Positions 1 to 5,284 of a DNA stretch of 5,711 nucleotides are shown here, piece after piece (the first letter of the stretch is position 1; each line of letters starts with the position of its first letter). This stretch comes from an uncultured Shinella sp. (lineage in GTDB: Bacteria > Pseudomonadota > Alphaproteobacteria > Rhizobiales > Rhizobiaceae). The DNA is taken from the NCBI GenBank assembly GCA_946886325.1, contig CAMPIK010000184.1:1-5711 (forward strand). The letters run 5' to 3'. A model generated the notes under the pieces. That model was given only the letters and a program-made list of their open reading frames with translations. It was not told where the DNA came from and searched no databases. The translations under genes and the position numbers were made by a program.

Positions 1-334
1 GGCCCTGCCGCGGGCGGCGCGCACGCTCGGCGTCGGTCTGCCGACCATCCTGCGCACCGTCATCTTCCCGGGTGCCCTTCCCAACATCTTCGTTGGAATT
101 CGCTTGGGCCTCGGTCTTGCCTGGTCGTCGATTGTTGCCGCCGAACTCGCCGTCGGCGCCAAGACGGGCGACGGCAGTGCCGGTGGCGTCGGTCAGATGA
201 TGTTCGTCTTCTATGCGTACAGCGTCGATCTCAGCGGCATCATCGTCTGCATGATTTCCGTTGGCGTCATCGCGCTTGTTATCGACCGCGGATTGCGTGC
301 CGCCGAAAGGAGCCTCCTGCCGTGGAAGCAGTAA
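1..334 (+). CDS. ABC transporter permease, SsuC/TauC/NrtB type (5'-truncated)
   Basis: This is the C-terminal part (110 residues, reading from base 2) of an inner-membrane permease that forms the translocation channel of an ABC importer. The fragment opens in the cytoplasmic coupling (EAA) loop: AARTLGVG followed by ILRTVIFPGALPN matches the family pattern EAA-x3-G-x9-I-x-LP, the helix that docks on the ATPase. Two hydrophobic segments follow, around fragment residues 31-50 (GIRLGLGLAW...AAEL) and 80-97 (GIIVCMISVGVIALVID), then a short charged tail. The wording of the LGLAW-x5-AAEL stretch is typical of permeases for sulfonates, taurine or nitrate and not of sugar permeases. The N-terminal half lies outside the window. 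Its end overlaps the ATPase gene by 13 bases, as expected for subunits of one transporter. The family is clear; the substrate cannot be read from this fragment. Confidence 0.9.
   Translation, partial: ALPRAARTLGVGLPTILRTVIFPGALPNIFVGIRLGLGLAWSSIVAAELAVGAKTGDGSAGGVGQMMFVFYAYSVDLSGIIVCMISVGVIALVIDRGLRAAERSLLPWKQ
305..312 (+). promoter_or_regulatory. Ribosome binding site of the ATPase gene, inside the permease gene
   Basis: GAAAGGAG lies 9 bases before the GTG at 322 and decides that start codon. The AGGAG core (308-312) is followed by C and then its exact complement CTCCT (314-318), so the site could pair with its neighbour unless a ribosome translating the permease keeps it open. Confidence 0.6.
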
Positions 335-1158
335 ACCCGTCCAAGGCCAAGATATCGCTTTCGGCCATCACAAAGGAATATGTAACGCCCCGCACCGGCC
401 AGCGGACCGTTGCCATCTCCGACGTCTCGCTCGACGTCCGGCAGGGGGAATTCCTTTGCATCGTCGGCCCGTCCGGCTGCGGCAAAAGCACGATCCTGTC
501 GATGGTCGCGGGCCTGACAAAGCCGACCAGGGGCGAGGTCACAATGGACGGCCGCGTCATCCGGGGCCCAAGCCCGGAGCGCGGCGTCGTCTTCCAGGAC
601 TATGCGCTGTTTCCGTGGAAGACCGTGCGCGAGAACATCGAGTTCGGCCCGCGCTTCCGCAAGGTCTCGCCGCTCGACTCGGCGGCCCGCAAGACGCTCG
701 TCGACCATTATATCGACCTCGTCTCGCTGACCGGCGCCGAGGACAAGTATCCGCACGAGCTGTCCGGCGGCATGCGGCAGCGCTGCGCCTTCGCCCGCGC
801 GCTCGCCAACGAGCCGGACGTGCTGCTGATGGACGAGCCCTTCGCGGCGCTCGACGCGCAGACGCGTCTGATCCTGCAGGAGGAGCTTCTGCGCATCTGG
901 GGCGAGGAACTGCCGCGCGAGCAGCGCAAGACCGTGATCTTCATCACGCACGGCATCGACGAGGCGGTGTTCCTGGCCGACCGCGTTGCCGTCATGAGCA
1001 ACCACCCCGGCGAGATCAAGGTCGTGAAGCCGATCGATCTGCCGCGCCCGCGCCAGGAAAACGTCCGCGGGACCGCCGATTTTCAGGCCCTTGTGGACGA
1101 GATCTGGCAGCTTATCCGCCACGACGCCTATGCGGCGACGATCGCGAAGGGCGCGTAA
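322..1158 (+). CDS. ABC transporter ATP-binding protein, SsuB/TauB/NrtD type
   Basis: This 278-residue cytoplasmic ATPase powers the importer whose permease lies just upstream. All nucleotide-binding motifs are present and intact: Walker A GPSGCGKST (49-57), Q-loop VFQDYALFPW with Q92, signature LSGGMRQR (147-154), Walker B VLLMDE (167-172, with D171 and E172), D-loop ALD (176-178) and switch histidine H210 in FITHGIDEA. The FQDYALFPW and THGIDEA wording and the length of about 260-280 residues are typical of the nitrate/sulfonate/taurine subfamily. The start is GTG at 322, supported by a GAAAGGAG ribosome site; it overlaps the permease end by 13 bases, so the two are probably translationally coupled. 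The C-terminal part, from about residue 230, carries the IDLPRPR element that recurs in this subfamily. Nothing suggests inactivation. Substrate specificity lies with the binding protein, so the exact cargo is unknown. Confidence 0.95.
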   Translation: MEAVNPSKAKISLSAITKEYVTPRTGQRTVAISDVSLDVRQGEFLCIVGPSGCGKSTILSMVAGLTKPTRGEVTMDGRVIRGPSPERGVVFQDYALFPWKTVRENIEFGPRFRKVSPLDSAARKTLVDHYIDLVSLTGAEDKYPHELSGGMRQRCAFARALANEPDVLLMDEPFAALDAQTRLILQEELLRIWGEELPREQRKTVIFITHGIDEAVFLADRVAVMSNHPGEIKVVKPIDLPRPRQENVRGTADFQALVDEIWQLIRHDAYAATIAKGA

Positions 1159-1179
1159 CGACAATAACGGAGGGAAGGT

Positions 1180-1192
1180 GCCGCGCCGCGGC
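1180..1192 (+). repeat. Short GC-rich inverted repeat between ATPase and binding-protein genes
   Basis: GCCGCGCCGCGGC is a perfect inverted repeat (arms 1180-1185 and 1187-1192 around one base). As RNA it would form at most a 5-bp stem with a 3-base loop. It sits in the 55-base gap between the two genes, just before the ribosome site at 1201. No U-run follows, so it is not an intrinsic terminator. It might stabilise the binding-protein message or be chance in GC-rich DNA. Confidence 0.3.
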
Positions 1193-1200
1193 CCGAAACA

Positions 1201-1205
1201 GGGAG
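1201..1205 (+). promoter_or_regulatory. Ribosome binding site of the substrate-binding protein gene
   Basis: GGGAG ends 8 bases before the ATG at 1214 and favours that start. A second Shine-Dalgarno-like run, GGAGGGAAGG (1169-1178), lies upstream next to an in-frame GTG at 1178. That earlier start would add 12 residues ahead of the export signal and is less likely. Confidence 0.55.
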
Positions 1206-1213
1206 AAGAGACC

Positions 1214-2437
1214 ATGATTATCGAGACAAGCATGAGCCGTCGCCGCTTCATGGCGACAACGGGCGCAATCGGTCTTGCGACGCTCGCCGCGCCCTATGTC
1301 GCACGCGCTGCCGCCGTTACCGTTGCCGTCGGACGCCAGCCGTGGGCCGCCGGCAATTCGCCGATCACCCAATATATGATCGACAACAAGGTCTTCGAGA
1401 AGCGCGCACAGGAGATGGGGATCGAACTCACCGTCGACTGGCGCGATTACCCGTCCGCCCAGCCCATGGTCGAAGCCTTCGTCAGCGACAATCTCGACCT
1501 CGGCATGTGGGGCAATACGCCGATCATCCGTGGCATCGCCGCGCAGCAGCCGTGGAGCATCCTCAATGTCGGCGAGGGGCATTTCCGCTTCGTCATCGCC
1601 ACACGTGCGGACTCGGAGGTCCGAAATGTCGAGGACCTCAAGGGCAAGACGATCGGCGTCCTGCTCGGCGGCGATCCCTACAACGCGCTGTCGCAGATCC
1701 TGCTGCACGAACTTGGATCGGGCGATCCGAAGGAATTCGATATCAAGCTGATCAACGTCCCGACGCAGGCGCAGGCGGCGACCATACCGACCGGCATCGA
1801 CGCGGCCGTCGTCATCCATCCCGCCTTCCTGAAGGCGCAGAAGGAACTCGGCACGGTCGGGATCGTCAATTCCTTCGGCTATACCGAAAGTCACTACAAG
1901 GGTCCGGCCGGCGAAGGCGCTGGCCACCTGCTCGAGTCGGTCAAGAAGTCGGCCTTCTATCCGGACGGCTACTACCTGCACCGCTCGTTCTGGATGGGCC
2001 GGAACCAGATCATCGACGAAACACCTGACGTCGTGGTGGCTTTCGCCGCCGCACAGCAGGACGCCGTGACGGCGCTGAAGGCGATGCAGCCTGGCGAGAT
2101 TTCCCAACTCGTCACCAAATACTGGGAACTCGAGCCGGAACTCGGCGCCAAGGTCGTCGAGGACGACGTGATCTTCCACCGCGACTGGATATGGCCGACG
2201 GAGGGCGATGTCGGCGCGATCGTCGAGACCTCGAAGTTCATGGTGGCCGGCGGACTGATTCCGCAGGCGCTCGAATGGGAGCCCGTCGTCGAGAACGTCA
2301 AGAAGGCGGCCCCGCTTCTCAAGAAGGCCTACGACCTCACCGGCTCGGTGCCGGACGAGGCGGCCTTTGCCGAAACCGACGCCGGCGATCTGCGCGGCGC
2401 CCCCACCTGGCAGGCCGATAGCTGGAAGCGGTCGTAG
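1214..2437 (+). CDS. Tat-exported ABC substrate-binding protein, SsuA/NMT1-like
   Basis: This 407-residue periplasmic protein should capture the substrate for the importer encoded directly upstream. Its N-terminus is a twin-arginine signal: SRRRFM (8-13), a hydrophobic stretch (about 14-27) and an ARA cleavage site near residue 32, so it is probably exported folded. The mature part begins with the beta strand VTVAVGRQPW. It shows the periplasmic-binding-protein type II hallmarks of the nitrate/sulfonate/taurine group: DLGMWGNTPII (95-105), the hinge-region phrase DLKGKTIGVLLGGDPYNAL (141-159) and GIDAAVVIHPAF (194-205). At 407 residues it is longer than the usual SsuA/TauA (about 320), mostly through an extended C-terminal lobe. 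ATG at 1214 is chosen for its ribosome site; ATG at 1232 is also possible and keeps the Tat motif. The ligand is not deducible. A sulfonate or other small anion fits the family, and the neighbouring genes suggest a sugar-derived one (inference). Confidence 0.88.
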   Translation: MIIETSMSRRRFMATTGAIGLATLAAPYVARAAAVTVAVGRQPWAAGNSPITQYMIDNKVFEKRAQEMGIELTVDWRDYPSAQPMVEAFVSDNLDLGMWGNTPIIRGIAAQQPWSILNVGEGHFRFVIATRADSEVRNVEDLKGKTIGVLLGGDPYNALSQILLHELGSGDPKEFDIKLINVPTQAQAATIPTGIDAAVVIHPAFLKAQKELGTVGIVNSFGYTESHYKGPAGEGAGHLLESVKKSAFYPDGYYLHRSFWMGRNQIIDETPDVVVAFAAAQQDAVTALKAMQPGEISQLVTKYWELEPELGAKVVEDDVIFHRDWIWPTEGDVGAIVETSKFMVAGGLIPQALEWEPVVENVKKAAPLLKKAYDLTGSVPDEAAFAETDAGDLRGAPTWQADSWKRS

Positions 2438-2456
2438 GCCCTGTCAATCACGTAGC

Positions 2457-2464
2457 GAAGGAAG
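2457..2464 (+). promoter_or_regulatory. Ribosome binding site of the reductase gene
   Basis: GAAGGAAG lies 6 bases before the ATG at 2471, within the 33-base gap after the binding-protein stop codon. It is the last clear free-standing ribosome site before the overlapping catabolic genes, whose own sites are weak. The gap holds no hairpin or T-run, so transcription should read through. Confidence 0.5.
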
Positions 2465-2470
2465 ACAAAC

Positions 2471-3373
2471 ATGGACAAGATCGGTTTCCTCGGGCTGGGA
2501 ACCATGGGCGGACCGATGGCACGCAATATCCTGAAGAAGGGGTATGCTGTCAGGGCGTTTGACCTCAATCCGGCGGCGATCGAACGACATGTCGCGGCCG
2601 GCGGCACGGCGGCGGCAACGACCGCCGACATCGCCGAGGGGAGCGACATCGTCATCACGATGCTGCCTGATGGCCCCGACGTCGAGCGCGCCGTTCTGGG
2701 TGAGGGCGGTCTTGTCCATGTCATGAAACCTGGCTCCGTGCTTGTCGACATGAGCACGATCGATCCGGCGGTAACCCGCCGGGTCGGAGCCGCGCTTGCG
2801 GAGAAGGGCATCGGCATGGTCGACAGCCCGGTCGGCAAGACGGCGGACCATGCGGTGGCCGGCACGCTGACGTTGATGGTGGGCGGCGATACGGCGCTCG
2901 TCGCACGCGTGCGGCCGGTGCTCGACTGCATGGGCACGGACTTCTTCTATTGCGGCGATCTCGGCATGGGCGAGGCGCTGAAGCTCACCAACAATTTCCT
3001 CGCCGCCACCATCCTCTCGGCAACCAGCGAGGCGCTCGTCATGGGGGCCAAGGCCGGCCTGACGCTCGAACTGATGACGAGCGTCATGAAGACCACGATG
3101 GCCTGGAACAACCAGCTCGCCGTGGCACTGCCGAAGAAGGGGCTCGCTGGCGATTTCACCGCGGGCTTCATGGTCAAGCTCGGCCAGAAGGATCAGCGGC
3201 TTGCGATCACCATGGCAAAGGCGCTGGGCGTCGAGACGCCGGTCGGATCCTCCGCCTTCGACGTGCTGACCAAGGCCTCCGAAATCGGCTTTGCAGAACT
3301 GGACGTGAGCTCCGTTCTGAAGCTGCGCGAGGAGCAGGCGGGCGTCACGGTTCGGGTCAATCCGAATGCCTGA
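2471..3373 (+). CDS. Beta-hydroxyacid dehydrogenase family reductase, possibly 3-sulfolactaldehyde reductase
   Basis: This 300-residue cytosolic NAD(P)-dependent enzyme belongs to the 3-hydroxyisobutyrate/6-phosphogluconate dehydrogenase-like family. The Rossmann domain starts with GLGTMGGPMA (8-17). The acidic D31 after the second strand suggests a preference for NADH. ITMLPDG (62-68) and VDMSTIDP (92-99) are family motifs. The catalytic lysine is K171 in GMGEALKLTNN, with N174 and N175 following, and the helical C-terminal domain is complete. Residues 119-124 read SPVGKT. Ordinary family members have PVSGG there, whereas E. coli sulfolactaldehyde reductase YihU, as I recall its sequence, has PVGRT with the sulfonate-contacting R123 at the same number. 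Here that residue is K123, and A178 replaces the YihU serine. This supports reduction of 3-sulfolactaldehyde to dihydroxypropanesulfonate, or the reverse, but related small aldehydes (tartronate semialdehyde, lactaldehyde) remain possible. The gene end overlaps the next gene by 8 bases. Confidence 0.9.
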   Translation: MDKIGFLGLGTMGGPMARNILKKGYAVRAFDLNPAAIERHVAAGGTAAATTADIAEGSDIVITMLPDGPDVERAVLGEGGLVHVMKPGSVLVDMSTIDPAVTRRVGAALAEKGIGMVDSPVGKTADHAVAGTLTLMVGGDTALVARVRPVLDCMGTDFFYCGDLGMGEALKLTNNFLAATILSATSEALVMGAKAGLTLELMTSVMKTTMAWNNQLAVALPKKGLAGDFTAGFMVKLGQKDQRLAITMAKALGVETPVGSSAFDVLTKASEIGFAELDVSSVLKLREEQAGVTVRVNPNA

Positions 3374-4382
3374 GGTCAGTCTGCCCCAGAGGCCGGTCGG
3401 CAAGACCGGCCTGTCGCTCTCCGTCTTCGGCTTCGGCGCCGGGCCGCTCGGTGGCATCTACAGGTCGATGTCGGATGCAGACGCTACCGCGACCATTGAG
3501 GCAGCGCATTCGGCGGGCGTCACCTATTTCGACGTGGCGCCCTTCTACGGCCTCGGCCTTGCTGAACGCCGCCTCGGAACGGCGCTCCGGCAGCGGCGTG
3601 CAGGGACCGCGATATCCACCAAGGTCGGCCGCCTGCTGAAACCCGTCCGCGACCGCAAGCCCGACAGCATGTATGTCGATCCGCTCGATTTCGAGGTGGT
3701 CTACGACTACAGCTATGACGGTGTCATGCGCTCGATCGAGGACAGCTACCAGCGGCTCGGCCTGCCGTCGATCGACATCGTCTATATTCACGACGTCAAC
3801 CGCCGCTGGCATGGCGATATGGTCGACCAGCGTTTCTCCGAGGTGATGGAAGGCGGCTACCGCGCGCTGGAAAAGCTTAGGAGCGAGGGCGTCATCAAGG
3901 CGATTGGCGTCGGCGTCAACGACAACGGCATCCTCGTGCGATTTGCCGAGGCGGGCGATTTCGACTGCTTCATGCTGGCCGGCCGCTACACGCTGCTGGA
4001 ACAGTCGCCGCTGGCAGAGCTATTTCCGGTCTGCGCCGAAAGAGGCATATCGATCGTCTCCGCAGCGCCCTTCAATTCCGGCATCCTCGCGACGGGCGCC
4101 AAGGCGGGTGCCAAGTATTTCTATACGGATGCGCCGGCGGAGATCGTCGAGCGGACGCAGAAGATCGAGACGGTCTGCGAGCGTCACGGAGTTCCTCTGC
4201 CGGCTGCGGCCCTGCAATTTGCGCTCGGCCATCCGGTCGTCGCAAGCGTTGCCGCCGGCTGCAGTTCTGCCGCCGAGGCGAAAGCGAATGTCGCGATGAT
4301 GACGCAGCCGATCCCGGCGGATTTCTGGGCAGAGCTGAAGGCGGAGGGCCTGATCCGCGCCGATACGCCGGTTCCGGACTGA
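3366..4382 (+). CDS. Aldo/keto reductase, L-fucose / D-threo-aldose 1-dehydrogenase type
   Basis: This 338-residue TIM-barrel oxidoreductase has the full aldo/keto reductase tetrad: D56 and Y61 in YFDVAPFYG, K86 in ISTKVGR and H142 in YIHDVN. The start RPVGKTGLSLSVFGFGAGPLGG and the long insert around residues 90-118 (RLLKPVRD to VVYDYSYDGV) resemble the group that includes D-threo-aldose 1-dehydrogenase (L-fucose dehydrogenase) and pyridoxal 4-dehydrogenase. Those enzymes oxidise a cyclic hemiacetal to a lactone with NAD(P)+. A lactonase gene follows at once, which fits a sugar 1-dehydrogenase producing an aldonolactone as the first catabolic step. ATG at 3366 lies inside the end of the reductase gene (8-base overlap) with only a weak ribosome site, so translation is probably coupled. 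The true sugar is unknown; a sulfonated hexose is one possibility suggested by the neighbours. Reduction of an aldehyde or ketone instead cannot be excluded. Confidence 0.88.
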   Translation: MPEVSLPQRPVGKTGLSLSVFGFGAGPLGGIYRSMSDADATATIEAAHSAGVTYFDVAPFYGLGLAERRLGTALRQRRAGTAISTKVGRLLKPVRDRKPDSMYVDPLDFEVVYDYSYDGVMRSIEDSYQRLGLPSIDIVYIHDVNRRWHGDMVDQRFSEVMEGGYRALEKLRSEGVIKAIGVGVNDNGILVRFAEAGDFDCFMLAGRYTLLEQSPLAELFPVCAERGISIVSAAPFNSGILATGAKAGAKYFYTDAPAEIVERTQKIETVCERHGVPLPAAALQFALGHPVVASVAAGCSSAAEAKANVAMMTQPIPADFWAELKAEGLIRADTPVPD

Positions 4383-5284
4383 TGAAGAGACGGCGGCTTG
4401 GCACGGATGACGTGGCGCTTGCCTGCGGCGATCTGCTGGGCGAAACCCCGTTCTGGTGCGCGGGCGAGAGGGCGCTCTACTGGGTCGACCTGCGTCAGCC
4501 TTCGCTCAACCGGCTGACGCCCGCGACCGGCGACCGCAAGATATGGCCGATGCCCGACCTTTGCACGGGTGCCGTTCCGGCCGACGATGGCAGTGTCATC
4601 GTCGCGCTGCGCCACACGATCGCCCGCTTCGATCCTTCGACCGGCGACCTCATGCATCTCGCCGGGATCGAGCCGGAGGCACTCGGCAACCGTCTGAACG
4701 AAACACGCTGCGACCGGGCCGGCCGGCTCTGGATCGGCAGCATGCGCGACTATGGAGCGACGGTCAGCGGCTCGCTTTATGTCGTCGGCCCCGATCTGGT
4801 GGCGCAACGCATGCTCTGCGATATTCGTATTCCCAATGCGCTCGGCTTCAGTCCGGACGACGCCATCCTCTACTTTGCCGATACGGCCGAGACATCGATC
4901 CGCCGCTATCGCTTCGACCTTGCGAGCGGCACGCTCGGAATGCCTTTGACGCCGTTCGGCGGTGACGTGGCGGGCGGGCCGGACGGTTCCGCCGTCGATG
5001 CCGAGGGTTGCATCTGGAGCACGCGTTACGGCGCTGGTCTCCTCGTTCGCTTCAGTCCCGAGGGACATGTACTCGAGACCGTCGAGATGCCGGTCAGCCA
5101 GCCGACCGCCTGCGCCTTCGGCGATGCCGATCTCGGCACGCTCTATATCACCACGGCGCGCCAGCGCCTGTCGCCGGAAGACCTGAGACAGCAGCCTCTC
5201 GCCGGCCATCTCTTCCGGCTGCGCACGGATGTGCCCGGCCTGCCGGAGCCGGCGTTCCGCTTTGGGAGCCCGCATCCATCATGA
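4382..5284 (+). CDS. SMP-30/gluconolactonase family aldonolactonase
   Basis: This 300-residue cytosolic six-bladed beta-propeller should hydrolyse the lactone made by the preceding dehydrogenase to the open sugar acid. The divalent-metal ligands of the family are recognisable: E21 in LLGETPFW, N152 in IPNALGFSPD and D201 in GPDGSAVD. The substrate-side segment reads NRLNETRCDRAGRLWIGSM (103-121), with R104 and N106 kept. Most relatives have N-D-G where this protein has N-E-T (106-108), so the lactone pocket may be altered. The C-terminal PTACAFG (241-247) and LYITTAR (254-260) blades are standard. Full length matches the family (about 290-300). The ATG at 4382 shares one base with the previous stop (TGATG), and its own stop overlaps the next start by four bases (ATGA), so it is tightly coupled in the operon. 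The family is clear; the substrate is inferred from context. Confidence 0.9.
   Translation: MKRRRLGTDDVALACGDLLGETPFWCAGERALYWVDLRQPSLNRLTPATGDRKIWPMPDLCTGAVPADDGSVIVALRHTIARFDPSTGDLMHLAGIEPEALGNRLNETRCDRAGRLWIGSMRDYGATVSGSLYVVGPDLVAQRMLCDIRIPNALGFSPDDAILYFADTAETSIRRYRFDLASGTLGMPLTPFGGDVAGGPDGSAVDAEGCIWSTRYGAGLLVRFSPEGHVLETVEMPVSQPTACAFGDADLGTLYITTARQRLSPEDLRQQPLAGHLFRLRTDVPGLPEPAFRFGSPHPS

Noticed and set aside
1091..1213. Upstream extension of the binding-protein frame to 1091
   Set aside because: It would overlap the ATPase gene and place an arginine-rich stretch before the Tat signal; the ATG at 1214 has its own ribosome site and leaves a normal signal peptide.
261..1217. Second + strand frame of 318 residues across the ATPase gene
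   Set aside because: It is an arginine/alanine-rich out-of-frame reading of the ATPase gene; only the frame starting at 322 shows Walker A, signature and Walker B motifs.
211..1251. Minus-strand open frame of 346 residues opposite the ATPase gene
   Set aside because: It is entirely antisense to a complete ATPase with all motifs and spans three separate gene boundaries.
1112..2179. Minus-strand open frame of 355 residues opposite the binding-protein gene
   Set aside because: The opposing + strand gene has clear family motifs and an export signal; the minus frame has low-complexity composition and no motif.
2438..2470. Possible terminator or promoter in the gap before the reductase gene
   Set aside because: The 33 bases contain no convincing stem, no T-run and no promoter-like pair of boxes; only a ribosome site is visible.
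2444..3457. Minus-strand open frame of 337 residues opposite the reductase gene
   Set aside because: It is a shadow of the reductase gene and crosses the start of the next gene, with no domain or ribosome site of its own.
4184..5275. Long minus-strand open frame of 363 residues opposite the lactonase and AKR genes
   Set aside because: It lies wholly opposite well-recognised + strand genes, is rich in R, A and G with no recognisable domain, and is what GC-rich codon bias produces on the opposite strand.
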